DNA from: JAXLSZ01 sp046330315 | Lineage (GTDB): Bacteria > Actinomycetota > Thermoleophilia > Solirubrobacterales > 70-9 | Assembly (NCBI GenBank): GCA_046330315.1 | Contig: JAXLSZ010000004.1 | Span: 186,001 to 250,000, forward strand | Direction: 5' to 3' | DNA length: 64,000 nt | In this document: positions 1 through 7,825 of the stretch, piece by piece | How the letters are laid out: each line of letters begins with the position of its first letter | Position numbering within the stretch: the first letter of the stretch is position 1 | Translations under genes and position numbers: made by a program | The notes under the pieces: model-generated | Databases searched by the model: none | Told to the model about the DNA's origin: nothing | Seen by the model: the letters and a program-made list of their open reading frames with translations, nothing else

Positions 1-196
1 AGAGGCGCGCCGGGGGATCCGGGAACACCTTGCAGCGGCCGAGGTCAGGGTAGGGCCCGAGCCCGCTGCCGGTGGCCGTCCCGGCCGTGGCGGGGGAGGC
101 CACGGCTGCCAGCAGCCCGAGCAGGCCCGCCAGCCCGAGCGGGCCAGAAAGCCGCAGCGGGCCCGGCCGCCCGATCGGGCGGCCGGAGATCCGCAC
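1..196 (-). CDS. Secreted protein of unknown function (5' part only)
   Basis: Partial gene running off the left edge; 65 codons are visible. The GTG start at 196 is preceded closely by a GGAGGG ribosome binding site on the minus strand. The N-terminus is a good Sec signal peptide: a basic start (RISGRPIGR), a Leu/Gly/Ala core and an ASPATA cleavage-like site. The mature part begins near GPYPDLGRCKVFPDPP. I do not recognise the family. The upstream side holds two palindromic repeats and then the end of the GH15 gene. Confidence 0.6.
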   Translation of the reverse strand, partial: MRISGRPIGRPGPLRLSGPLGLAGLLGLLAAVASPATAGTATGSGLGPYPDLGRCKVFPDPPARL

Positions 197-264
197 CGTC
201 CCTCCGCGCCGCCTTGTCCCCACCCGCCGCATGCCGGCATTCAAGCACCCGCCCCCGACCCCAC

Positions 265-310
265 CGAACGTCCCGGAGTACCCAGAAGAGCAGCAACTCC
301 GGGACGTTCG
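265..310. repeat. 46-bp palindromic repeat, family A, copy 1
   Basis: Perfect 15-bp inverted arms, CGAACGTCCCGGAGT and its complement, around a 16-nt loop of the form ACCC...GCAGCA. The same element recurs at 327, 21198, 36412 and 53808. It lies between the 3' end of the GH15 gene and the upstream side of the secreted-protein gene. Confidence 0.9.
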
Positions 311-326
311 CCGGGGTGGCGCGGGC

Positions 327-372
327 CGAACGTCCCGGAGTACCCAGCAGAGCAGCAACTCCGGGACGTTCG
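327..372. repeat. 46-bp palindromic repeat, family A, copy 2
   Basis: Arms are identical to copy 1 and the loop differs by one base; it sits 16 bp from copy 1 in the same orientation. It is followed at once by a G-rich tract at 375-398. Confidence 0.9.
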
Positions 373-374
373 CA

Positions 375-398
375 GGGGTGGGGTGGGGTGCGGGGGGG
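375..398 (+). other. Potential G-quadruplex tract next to repeat A2
   Basis: Four G-runs (GGGG T GGGG T GGGG TGC GGGGGGG) satisfy the usual G4 pattern with very short loops. The tract is 3 bp from palindrome copy 2 and downstream of the GH15 stop, so the GH15 transcript would read it as a C-rich stretch. Confidence 0.6.
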
Positions 399-415
399 CT
401 CCGCGGGCCGGGCGC

Positions 416-2320
416 TCAGGCGTCCTCGCGGACGCCGCCCATCTCCTCGAACACGGCGGTCATGTCGCCCGGGGCGCCGTCGCGGCGCTCGTCGGCGATC
501 ACGTGGGAGACGGCGTTGATCAGGGCCAGGTGGGTGAAGGCCTGGGGGAAGTTGCCCAGATGCCGGCCGCTGATCGGGTCGAGCTCCTCGGCGAAGAGGT
601 CCAGCCAGCCGGCCGCTTCGAGAAGCCGCTCGCAGAGCTTGCGCGCCTGCTCGGGCTCACCGATCTCCGAGAGGGCCGAGACGAGCCAGAAGGAGCAGAT
701 CAGGAAGGTGCCCTCCTCGCCGCTGAGGCCGTCGTCGGTCTCCCGCACCCGGTAGCGCAGCACGAGCCCGTGCTGGGTGAGGTCGTCGGCGATTGCCAGC
801 ACGGTGTCACGCACCCTCGGGTCGTCGGGGGGCAGGAACCGGACAAGCGGGACCAGCAAGGTCGAGGCGTCCAGCGCGTCCGTCTCGAAATGCTGGCGGA
901 AGATCCCCTCGCGGACGCCGCGGTCGAGGATCTCCTCCTTGTAGGTGAGCGCCAGCTTCCCCCAGCGGCGCGCCAGGTGGCGGTCCCGCTTCAGCGCCAG
1001 GCGCGCGCCGCGGTCCACCGCCACCCAGATCATCAGCTTCGAGGAGACGTAGTGCTGCGCGGGCCCGCGGGACTCCCAGATCCCCTGGTCGGGGTGCGCC
1101 CAGGCCTCGATCGCGGCCTCCACCTGGTCCTCGAGCAGCTCCCAGTGCTCGTCGCTGAGCTTGCCGAGGGCCTTCGAATGCAGGTAGACGGAGTCCAGCA
1201 GCGCGCCCCAGACGTCGTTCTGGCGCTGGCTGTAGGCGCCGTTGCCGATCCTCACCGGGCGGGCACCCCCGTAGCCGGAGAGGTGGTCGACCGTGCTCTC
1301 GGTGAGCTCCTTGCGCCCGTCGATCCCGTACATGATCTGGAGGCTGGGGTCCTTGCGACAGACCCCCGCGATGAAGCCCATGAAGGCCCGCGCCTCCTCG
1401 TCGAAGCCGAGCGTGTGCAGGGCCCACAGCGTGAAGGTGGCGTCGCGGATCCAGGTGAAGCGGTAGTCCCAGTTGCGCTCGCCGCCCGGCGTCTCGGGGA
1501 GCGAGGTGGTGGGCGCCGCGACGATCGCCCCGGTCGGCGCGTATGTGAGCCCCTTCAGCACGAGGGCCGAGCGCTGCAGGTGGATGCGCCAGGGGTGATC
1601 GGGGAAGTCGCCGTGGCGAAGCCACTCGCGCCAGAACTCGCGCGTGGACTCGAGCCGCTCCGCGGCCTCGGGGGCGCTCGCCGGGCCGAGCAGGTCGGGG
1701 TCCCAGTCGAGCGCGCAGAAGGCCTCCTCGTCCTCGCGCAGCCTGATTGCCCCCCGGGCGACGCCGTCGGCGATCTCGAGGTCGAAGTCGGTGTTGACGG
1801 TGAGCCCGACGCCGTCGCCGTGGGCCTTGGCCCGCCCCAGCTCGCCGCCCGTCCACAGCGCCGGCTCGGCGCCGTAGTTGAAGGCGGGCACGCACTCGAA
1901 GCCGACCCGCACCTCGCCGTCGATGCAGCGGACCATGCGCAGCAGGGAGCGATCCGACTCGTGGGAGACCTCGGGCCGGCCGCTCTCGCCCCCCTCCGGC
2001 GCCCACTCGCCGATCGTCAGCGCATCGATCACCACGACCCAGCCGGTGTCGGTGACCCAGGTCGTCTCCAGGATCAGCGTTCCCGGCTCGTAGCGGCGGC
2101 TGAGCGGGACAACCACCCCCTCCGGCCCGAGCCGGAAGTGCCCGGCCCGGCGGTCGAGGACCGCGCCCAAGGCGCTGGGGGAGTCGAAGCGCGGCAGGCA
2201 CAGCCACTCGACCGCCCCCGAGTAGGAGACCAGGGCGCCGGTGTGGCAGTCCGAGAGGAAGCCGTAGCTGCCGATCCGCGGGAATCCGCGGGCCGCCGGG
2301 CCGGTCTCCCTGATCCCGAT
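416..2320 (-). CDS. Glycoside hydrolase family 15 protein (glucoamylase/trehalase-like)
   Basis: A cytoplasmic-type GH15 enzyme, expected to hydrolyse alpha-glucosidic bonds (glucoamylase, dextran glucosidase or trehalase; the substrate cannot be told). Family features: the N-terminal IGSYGFLSDCHTGALV and EWLCLPRFDSPSALG segments, the (alpha/alpha)6-barrel motif NWDYRFTWIRDATFTLWAL, WESRG (expected catalytic Glu region) and HYVSSKLMIWVAVDRG. About 634 aa, normal for bacterial members. The conserved N-terminus lies upstream of the first TTG (2170), but no ATG, GTG or TTG exists between it and the upstream ferritin stop, which is in the same frame. AGGAGGG overlaps that stop, so an ATC start near 2320 is possible. 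Likely co-transcribed with the ferritin-like gene. Confidence 0.88.
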   Translation of the reverse strand: MGIRETGPAARGFPRIGSYGFLSDCHTGALVSYSGAVEWLCLPRFDSPSALGAVLDRRAGHFRLGPEGVVVPLSRRYEPGTLILETTWVTDTGWVVVIDALTIGEWAPEGGESGRPEVSHESDRSLLRMVRCIDGEVRVGFECVPAFNYGAEPALWTGGELGRAKAHGDGVGLTVNTDFDLEIADGVARGAIRLREDEEAFCALDWDPDLLGPASAPEAAERLESTREFWREWLRHGDFPDHPWRIHLQRSALVLKGLTYAPTGAIVAAPTTSLPETPGGERNWDYRFTWIRDATFTLWALHTLGFDEEARAFMGFIAGVCRKDPSLQIMYGIDGRKELTESTVDHLSGYGGARPVRIGNGAYSQRQNDVWGALLDSVYLHSKALGKLSDEHWELLEDQVEAAIEAWAHPDQGIWESRGPAQHYVSSKLMIWVAVDRGARLALKRDRHLARRWGKLALTYKEEILDRGVREGIFRQHFETDALDASTLLVPLVRFLPPDDPRVRDTVLAIADDLTQHGLVLRYRVRETDDGLSGEEGTFLICSFWLVSALSEIGEPEQARKLCERLLEAAGWLDLFAEELDPISGRHLGNFPQAFTHLALINAVSHVIADERRDGAPGDMTAVFEEMGGVREDA

Positions 2321-2335
2321 GACCGGCCTGCCCTC

Positions 2336-2848
2336 CTAGGCCAGCCCCTCGGCCGCGTACTCGCGCAGGAAACCCTCGAAGAGCCGCTTGTGGCCCTGCT
2401 CGTCGCGCAGGATCGCGATCACCATGTCCTGGGTGACCGGGTCAACCTGATCGGTGGCCTCGATCAGCCGGGTGTAGAACTCGATCGCCCCGGACTCGGC
2501 GGCGATCACGCCCTTGATCACGTGAACGATGTCGGTCTGGTGCTCGGGGGGCTGCAGGTAGTCCTGCTCGGCGCTGAACTGCTTAGAACCGGGCACCACC
2601 CCGTAGAGCTCCTTGATGCGGTCGGCGAACTGCTGCGCGTGGCCGAGCTCCTCGGCGATGTCGGCCTTCAGCGACTCGATGATCTCCTGGGCCCGAACGC
2701 CGTCGGGGTTGACCGAGTTTGCGATGTAGCTCATCACGGTCTCGATCTCCATCCAGTAGGCCCTGGTCAGCATCCCGATGATCTCCTCGCGGGCCTCGTG
2801 ATTCTGCTCGGAGAGGATCCCCTCTCCGCCGGTCGTCGTCGCGCTCAT
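2336..2848 (-). CDS. Ferritin-like diiron protein (bacterioferritin/rubrerythrin superfamily)
   Basis: A 170-aa four-helix-bundle protein. Two ExxH iron-ligand motifs are visible (EELGH in helix 2, DEQGH in helix 4), with further carboxylates in MEIETVMSY and AAESGAIEFY. This matches the ferritin-like superfamily of iron storage or oxidative-stress proteins; no rubredoxin domain is present. Start ATG at 2848 follows AAGGGAAGGA. A -10-like TAGGTT lies about 27 nt upstream, so this gene has a short leader with an RBS, unlike many neighbours. The stop TAG is directly followed, in the same frame, by the GH15 gene. Confidence 0.85.
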   Translation of the reverse strand: MSATTTGGEGILSEQNHEAREEIIGMLTRAYWMEIETVMSYIANSVNPDGVRAQEIIESLKADIAEELGHAQQFADRIKELYGVVPGSKQFSAEQDYLQPPEHQTDIVHVIKGVIAAESGAIEFYTRLIEATDQVDPVTQDMVIAILRDEQGHKRLFEGFLREYAAEGLA

Positions 2849-2874
2849 GCGTTCCTTCCCTTGGGTTTGCCTGG

Positions 2875-2880
2875 AACCTA
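2875..2880 (-). promoter_or_regulatory. Probable -10 box of the ferritin-like gene
   Basis: TAGGTT on the minus strand. Initiation about 7 nt downstream would give a leader near 20 nt carrying the GGGAAGGAA ribosome binding site. Confidence 0.4.
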
Positions 2881-2965
2881 GCAACGCCAGCCGGGGCGCA
2901 GGCGCGGCCGGGCGCGGGGTTGCGGGGGCAGGACGCATCGCCCCCGCCTGGAAATCCGGAGCCCG

Positions 2966-3940
2966 ATGATCATCGACTGCGCCCACTACCGCGACGGGGC
3001 TCGCCAGCACGCCGGGCCGATCGACATCGAGCACGCTGCGAGCTGCGTCGGGGGCGCTCCTGGGGAGTTCGTCTGGGTCGGGCTGCACGAGCCGACCGAG
3101 GCCGAGATGGAGCGGGCATCGACCCTCTTCGGACTGCCCGAGCTGGCCGTCGAGGACGCCACCCGCGCCCACCAGCGCCCGAAGATCGAGGACTACGAGG
3201 GATCCTTCTTCATCGTCCTGCGCCCGGCCGTCTACCACGACGACTCGGAGTCCGTCGAGTTCGGGGAGATAGACATCTTCGTCGGGCCGGCCTACGCGAT
3301 CCACGTTCGCCACGGCGAGGCGAGCGAGCTTCGCGGCGCCCGCCAGCGGCTCGAGGATCGCCCCGAGCTGCTCAGGATGGGCCCCGCCTCGGTGGCCTGG
3401 GCGATACTCGACCAGGTCGTGGACGACTACCTCCCGGTCACCGAGGGGATAGACGACGACATCGAGGAGGTCGAGAGCGCCGTCTTCGACGGCGATTCCG
3501 AGCCGACCGAGCGGATCTACTTCCTGAAGCGCGAGGTGATGGAGTTCCACCGCGCCGTCTGGCCGCTGCTCGGGCCGCTCGAGGCGGTCGCCGGGGGCTC
3601 GATCCCCGCGGTGGACGACCACCTGCGCCGCTACCTGCGCGACGTCCACGACCACGCGCGGCGGATCGACGAGATCGTCAACTCCCAGCGCGAGCTGTTG
3701 ACCAGCGCCCTGGAGGCGAACCTCGCGCTGGTCAGCGTCAACCAGGCCGAGGTCGTCAAGAGGATCTCCGCCTGGGCGGCGATCATAGCCGTCCCCACTT
3801 TCATCGCCAGCGTCTACGGGATGAACTTCGAGCACATGCCGGAGCTCAACCAGCGGGCCGGCTACCCGCTCGCGCTTCTGGTCATGGGGCTCTCGGTCCT
3901 CGTGCTCTTCCGCTTCTTCAGACGCCTCGGCTGGCTCTGA
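2966..3940 (+). CDS. corA: CorA family magnesium/cobalt transporter
   Basis: A 324-aa divalent cation channel of the inner membrane. A long cytoplasmic acidic N-terminal domain is followed by a stalk helix and two C-terminal membrane segments. The signature YGMNFEHMPE (GMN near residue 285) closes the first segment, and the protein ends in a basic tail (FRFFRRLGWL). ATG 2966 is preceded by GGAG. No M-box-like structure was recognised in the 117-bp upstream region shared with the ferritin-like gene. The last 2-TM block and GMN motif are diagnostic. Confidence 0.93.
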   Translation: MIIDCAHYRDGARQHAGPIDIEHAASCVGGAPGEFVWVGLHEPTEAEMERASTLFGLPELAVEDATRAHQRPKIEDYEGSFFIVLRPAVYHDDSESVEFGEIDIFVGPAYAIHVRHGEASELRGARQRLEDRPELLRMGPASVAWAILDQVVDDYLPVTEGIDDDIEEVESAVFDGDSEPTERIYFLKREVMEFHRAVWPLLGPLEAVAGGSIPAVDDHLRRYLRDVHDHARRIDEIVNSQRELLTSALEANLALVSVNQAEVVKRISAWAAIIAVPTFIASVYGMNFEHMPELNQRAGYPLALLVMGLSVLVLFRFFRRLGWL

Positions 3941-3957
3941 GCGCGGCGGCGCGGCGC

Positions 3958-3963
3958 TAGTCT
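3958..3963 (+). promoter_or_regulatory. -10 box TAGTCT, leaderless ctaG
   Basis: TAGTCT ends 6 nt before the GTG start, so initiation would fall on or next to the start codon. No ribosome binding site is present. Confidence 0.55.
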
Positions 3964-3969
3964 GGATCG

Positions 3970-4890
3970 GTGGTGTTTCCGCTCGCGCACGTCGCCGGTG
4001 CATTCGCGCCGCTGCAGCTGGCGCCGATCGCCCTCGGCGCCTTCCTCTACGCCAAGCGCTGCCTCACCCTCTCGGAGAGGGGCCGGCCGGTGCCGGTCTG
4101 GCGCCAGATCTGCTTCGCCTCGGGCCTGGTGGTGATCGGGGTCGCGCTGCTCTCCCCGATCGGCCACATCTCCGAGGAGCTGGTGCTCGCCCACATGTCC
4201 GAGCACCTGCTGATCGGCGACGTCGCCTCGCTGCTGCTCGTGCTCGGGCTGACCGGGCCGGTGCTCGGGCCGGTGCTGGCGATCCGCTTCTTCGACCGCC
4301 TCAAGATCCTCGCCCACCCCGCCGTGGCCTTCCCGCTGTGGATGCTGAACCTCTACTTCTGGCACATCCCCGCTCTCTATCAGGACGCCTACGGGGGCGC
4401 CCCGGTGCACGCCCTCGAGCACACCTCCTTCCTCTTCTTCGGCTGCCTGATGTGGATGCCGGTCTTCGGTCCGCTGCCCAAGCCGGTCTGGTTCGGGGCG
4501 GGCTGGAAGGTCGGCTACGTGATCGCCGTGCGGTTCGCCGGCGCGGTGCTGGGTAATGTCCTGATGTGGTCGGGGTCGGTGCTCTACCCGATCTACGCGC
4601 CCGGCGAGCGCTACTGGGGGATATCGCCGCTCGCCGACCAGAGCACGGCCGGGGTGATCATGATGGTCGAGGGGACCTTCCTGCTGCTCGGCATCCTCGC
4701 CTGGGTCTTCTTCGAGGTGGCCCGGGAGGGCGATCAGAAGCAGCGCCTCCTCGACCTCGCGCACGAGCGGGGGGTGCCGCTGGACCCGGCCCGGGCCGAG
4801 CGGGCGGTCGCCGCCGGCCACGGTGCCCTGCTCGAGGACCGCCTGATCGCCGCCGCAGGCCCCCGCGAGCGGGTCGGGGGCGACCCCTGA
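3970..4890 (+). CDS. ctaG: Cytochrome c oxidase assembly protein, CtaG (caa3) family
   Basis: A 306-aa polytopic membrane protein with about seven hydrophobic segments. It carries His-containing motifs typical of the caa3-type CtaG family: SPIGHISEE, MSEHLLIGD, NLYFWHIPALY and ALEHTSFLFFG. Known members are needed to assemble the copper centre of cytochrome c oxidase. The tail is charged and cytoplasmic. Starts at GTG 3970 (GTG 3973 is also possible), 6 nt after a -10 box. The stop overlaps the putative CTG start of a small downstream reading frame. Confidence 0.85.
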   Translation: MVFPLAHVAGAFAPLQLAPIALGAFLYAKRCLTLSERGRPVPVWRQICFASGLVVIGVALLSPIGHISEELVLAHMSEHLLIGDVASLLLVLGLTGPVLGPVLAIRFFDRLKILAHPAVAFPLWMLNLYFWHIPALYQDAYGGAPVHALEHTSFLFFGCLMWMPVFGPLPKPVWFGAGWKVGYVIAVRFAGAVLGNVLMWSGSVLYPIYAPGERYWGISPLADQSTAGVIMMVEGTFLLLGILAWVFFEVAREGDQKQRLLDLAHERGVPLDPARAERAVAAGHGALLEDRLIAAAGPRERVGGDP

Positions 4891-5036
4891 GCGCCCCGCG
4901 CCCCGCGGCGCAGGGCCTGGCCGACAGGGCTCGCGGGTGGATCGTCACCGGGCCGCTGGCGCGGCTGGCCGGATTCGCCCTCGAGCTCGGGGCGGCGCTC
5001 CGCGAGCGCCGCCACGCGGCTCGCATCCGGTGGTAG
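4887..5036 (+). CDS. Possible 49-aa small protein with CTG start
   Basis: An open frame begins at CTG, whose bases overlap the ctaG stop (CTGA), and ends at TAG 5034-5036. The centre has an amphipathic, aromatic-anchored stretch, GWIVTGPLARLAGFALELG, followed by a basic tail (RERRHAARIRW). It has no canonical start. A similar CTGA overlap is used by the M23 peptidase gene, which makes it more plausible. No family assigned; it could be non-coding. Confidence 0.35.
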   Translation: MSAPRPAAQGLADRARGWIVTGPLARLAGFALELGAALRERRHAARIRW

Positions 5037-5039
5037 GGT
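5034..5039 (+). promoter_or_regulatory. -10 box TAGGGT of the RCC1-repeat gene
   Basis: TAGGGT lies 27 nt before the ATG. The implied leader of about 20 nt contains the RBS GGAGAGGACGGGG, in contrast to the leaderless arrangement of many neighbours. Confidence 0.45.
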
Positions 5040-5066
5040 CCGGTTCCCACGGAGAGGACGGGGACG

Positions 5067-6242
5067 ATGCGAAGGATCGAGTCGGGGATTCGCACCAGCA
5101 GGGGAGCGTGGCTGCTCGCGGCCCTGGCGGCCAGCCTCTTCACGGTCCTGACGGCGATCGCCGTGCCCGCCGTGCCGGCGGCCAAGCGGCGCCCCGCGGT
5201 GACGCTGAGGCTCAACCGGCAGGCCGGCGGATGCTCGTTGGTCGCCAGGGTCAAGCGGGCCCCGAAGCAGAGCAAGCTCTGGTTCCAGAGCCGCCCGGTG
5301 GGCAGCGGCTCCTGGAGGACCCGCCGCAAGGTCCCGGTCGCGCCGGGCAGCTCGACCAGGCAGGTCAACTGCCCACCGCTCGGCGGCACGGCGAAGCTGC
5401 GGGCGCTGCTCAGGAAGGGCACGGTGACCAAGGCGAGGTCGAACATCATCATCCTGCCGGGCCCGCCCCCCGAGGTCGGCTACAAGTCACTCAGCGCGGG
5501 CGCCATCCACAACTGCGCGATCAGAAGCGACAACACGATCGCCTGCTGGGGCAAGCAGACCAACCGGCCCGGCGGCACCTTCAAGGCGGTCGAGGCTGGC
5601 TATGCCCACACCTGCGCGATCAGAACGAACGACTCGATCGCCTGCTGGGGCGGGGACAAGTACGGTCAGTCCCGGCCGCCCGGCGGCGCCTTCAAGGCGG
5701 TGAGCGCGGGCTACTACCACACCTGCGCGATCAGAATGGACGACTCGATCGACTGCTGGGGCCGGGACCACTACGGCCAGGCCAACCCGCCCGCCGGCGC
5801 CTTCAAGGCGCTGAGCGCGGGCGGCTACCACACCTGCGCGATCAGAATGGACGACTCGATCGCCTGCTGGGGCTGGAATGGCAACGGCCAGGCCAACCCG
5901 CCCGCTGGCGCCTTCAAGGCGCTGAGCGCGGGCGGCTACCACACCTGCGCGATCAGAACGGACGACTCGATCGCCTGCTGGGGTGAGGGCAGCTACGGCC
6001 AGGCCAGCCCGCCCGCCGGCGCCTTCAAGGCAGTGAGCGGGGGCTACTACCACACCTGCGCGATCAGAACGAACGGCTCGGCCGCCTGCTGGGGCGACGA
6101 CTACGACCACCAGGCCACCCCGCCACCCGGCGCCTTCAAGGCGGTGGGCGCGGGAAATCAGCACACCTGCGCGATCAGAACGAACGGCTCGATCGCCTGC
6201 TGGGGCAGCGACGAGTTCGGCCAGGCCACCCCTCCCCCCTGA
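5067..6242 (+). CDS. Secreted RCC1-like beta-propeller repeat protein
   Basis: 391 aa. A signal peptide (basic start, then WLLAALAASLFTVLTAIAVP) is followed by an Ig-like or linker region to about residue 138 and then seven consecutive 37-residue repeats to the C-terminus. Each has the pattern F-K-A-V-S-A-G-x-x-H-T-C-A-I-R ... S-I-A-C-W-G ... G-Q-x-x-P-P-x-G-A, with two Cys per repeat. This is the RCC1/BNR-type blade; seven repeats fit one propeller. Probably extracellular and ligand- or wall-binding; partner unknown. The repeats are very similar at DNA level (111-bp unit), pointing to recent duplication or homogenisation. Start ATG 5067 has a strong RBS. Confidence 0.75.
   Translation: MRRIESGIRTSRGAWLLAALAASLFTVLTAIAVPAVPAAKRRPAVTLRLNRQAGGCSLVARVKRAPKQSKLWFQSRPVGSGSWRTRRKVPVAPGSSTRQVNCPPLGGTAKLRALLRKGTVTKARSNIIILPGPPPEVGYKSLSAGAIHNCAIRSDNTIACWGKQTNRPGGTFKAVEAGYAHTCAIRTNDSIACWGGDKYGQSRPPGGAFKAVSAGYYHTCAIRMDDSIDCWGRDHYGQANPPAGAFKALSAGGYHTCAIRMDDSIACWGWNGNGQANPPAGAFKALSAGGYHTCAIRTDDSIACWGEGSYGQASPPAGAFKAVSGGYYHTCAIRTNGSAACWGDDYDHQATPPPGAFKAVGAGNQHTCAIRTNGSIACWGSDEFGQATPPP
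5482..6240 (+). repeat. Seven in-frame 111-bp tandem repeats
   Basis: The RCC1 blades are encoded by 111-bp units that share long identical stretches such as CACACCTGCGCGATCAGAA. The first unit is the most diverged and slightly shorter. Because 111 is divisible by 3, an antisense frame also stays open over most of the array. Confidence 0.85.
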
Positions 6243-6327
6243 GGCCGCGAGCGGGCCGGGGGGCGCTCCCGGGCGCTCCGCGAGCGCCGTCGGCGCGAGC
6301 GTGCCTGGCCCGCCGACCCTTTTCCTC

Positions 6328-6333
6328 TAGGGT
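6328..6333 (+). promoter_or_regulatory. -10 box TAGGGT, leaderless tig
   Basis: Ends 8 nt before the GTG start of trigger factor; no RBS is present. Confidence 0.5.
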
Positions 6334-6341
6334 CAGCCGCC

Positions 6342-7739
6342 GTGGAGACCAAGGTCACAGAGCTCGCGGAATCCAGGGTACGGGTCGAGGCCCGGGTCCC
6401 GGCCGAGGACGTCGATCGCCACGTCCAGCGCGCCGCCCGGGCGATGGCGCGGGACATGCGCATGCCGGGCTTCCGCAAGGGCAAGGCCCCCCCGGGGCTG
6501 GTGATCCAGCGGCTCGGCTTCGAGTCGGTCCTCCAGCAGGCGCTGCGCGACTCGCTCCCGGAGTGGTACGAGCGGGCCGTGATCGCCTCGGGCGTGAGCA
6601 CGGTCGGCGACCCCGAGATCGAGCTCGCCGACGCTCCCACCGGGCCCGGGGCCCCGCTCGGCTTCAGCTTCGAGGTGGCGGTCACGCCGAGGGCCCGGCT
6701 CGGCTCCTACCAGGGCCTGGAGGTGGGCAGGGCCGACCCCGAGGTGCCCGACGACATCGTCGAGCGCGAGCTGAGCCGGCTGCGCGAGGGTGTCGCCAGG
6801 CTGGTGCCGGTTGAGCGGCCCGCGGCCGAGGGCGACGCGCTGCTCGTCGACTTCTCCGGGGCAATGGACGGGGAGCCGATCGAGGGCGGTCAGGGCCGCG
6901 ACGAGCTGATCGAGATCGGCGCCGGGAGGGTCCTGGAGGACCTCGAGAAGGGGCTGGTGGGGGCCGAGCCCGGCACCGAGCGGTCCGTCCAGGTGGATTT
7001 TCCCGACGACTACGGCGCCGAGGAGCTGGCCGGCAGGCCGGCGGTCTTCGAGGTCACTGTCAAGGAGGTCCGCGAGAAGCAGCTTCCAGACCTCGACGAC
7101 GACTTCGCCGCCGAGGTCTCGGAGTTCGACACCCTCGAAGAGCTGCGCGGCGACATCCGCGAGAAGCTCTCGGCGGCAGTCTCCGAGCGGATCGAGCAGG
7201 ACTTCAGGATGGCGGTGATCGACGCGGCCGCCGAGCAGGCGACGATCGAGATTCCCGGCAGGATCGTCGAGGCGCGGGCCGGGGAGCGCTGGCAGCGGGT
7301 CGAGCGCCAGCTTGCGGGGCGCGGGATCGACCCCAACGTCTACCTGCAGGTGCAGGGCCAGACCCGTGAGCAGATCGTCGAGGAGTCGAAGCCCGACGCC
7401 GAGCGCGACCTGCGGCGCGAGGCGACACTCGCGGCGGTCGCCGAGGCCGAGGGGATCGAGGTCGGCGAGGAGGAGATGGTCGAGGCGCTCGAGCACAGCG
7501 CCAGGCACGAGCGCACGACGCCCGAGAAGCTGCTCGACCGGCTCCGCCGCGAGGGCCGCGACGGCCTCGTCCGCGACGACCTGCGGACCCGCAAGGCGAT
7601 CGACTTCCTGGTCGAGTCGGCCGTGCCGATCCCGATGGCCCGGGCCGAGGCACGCGAGAGGCTGTGGACCCCCGAGGAGGAGGCCGAGCCGGCGGGGTCC
7701 GGAGCGCCCGGGTCCCTGTGGACCCCCGGCGAGCGCTAA
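6342..7739 (+). CDS. tig: Trigger factor (ribosome-associated chaperone, PPIase)
   Basis: 465 aa. The N-terminal ribosome-binding domain contains the signature MRMPGFRKGKAPPGLVIQRLG (G-F-R-x-G-K), followed by the FKBP-type PPIase domain (about 150-245) and the long alpha-helical C-terminal chaperone domain. The C-terminus has an extra acidic/Pro-rich tail with two WTP(E/G)E segments. Binds nascent chains at the ribosomal exit; here it precedes clpP and clpX, the usual actinobacterial order, though three other genes intervene. GTG start at 6342 lies 8 nt after a -10 box. Confidence 0.95.
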   Translation: METKVTELAESRVRVEARVPAEDVDRHVQRAARAMARDMRMPGFRKGKAPPGLVIQRLGFESVLQQALRDSLPEWYERAVIASGVSTVGDPEIELADAPTGPGAPLGFSFEVAVTPRARLGSYQGLEVGRADPEVPDDIVERELSRLREGVARLVPVERPAAEGDALLVDFSGAMDGEPIEGGQGRDELIEIGAGRVLEDLEKGLVGAEPGTERSVQVDFPDDYGAEELAGRPAVFEVTVKEVREKQLPDLDDDFAAEVSEFDTLEELRGDIREKLSAAVSERIEQDFRMAVIDAAAEQATIEIPGRIVEARAGERWQRVERQLAGRGIDPNVYLQVQGQTREQIVEESKPDAERDLRREATLAAVAEAEGIEVGEEEMVEALEHSARHERTTPEKLLDRLRREGRDGLVRDDLRTRKAIDFLVESAVPIPMARAEARERLWTPEEEAEPAGSGAPGSLWTPGER

Positions 7740-7825
7740 GCGCCCCGGACTGAGCGCCGCGAGCACGGAGCCCCGAGCTGAGCGCCGCGTGGAAGGAGCG
7801 CCCGGGGCTGAGCCCGACCCGGTCC
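7740..7825. repeat. Degenerate short repeat between tig and the opposing oxidoreductase gene
   Basis: A convergent intergenic stretch with recurrent CTGAGCGCCGCG-like words and a GCCCGGGGCTGAG motif. It contains TGA in several units, like the stop-spanning arrays at 32869 and 35311. No T-tract terminator is visible. Confidence 0.35.

Noticed and set aside
383..2881. An 832-aa open frame on the plus strand
   Set aside because: It is antisense to the GH15 and ferritin-like genes, whose motifs are clear; long antisense frames are expected at this GC content.
2849..2965. A magnesium riboswitch (M-box) before corA
   Set aside because: The 117-bp region is too short and lacks the conserved motifs; it holds the ferritin-gene promoter.
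5487..6164. A 225-aa antisense repeat protein opposite the RCC1 repeats
   Set aside because: It stays open only because the 111-bp unit is divisible by three; the sense strand has signal peptide, RBS and RCC1 motifs.
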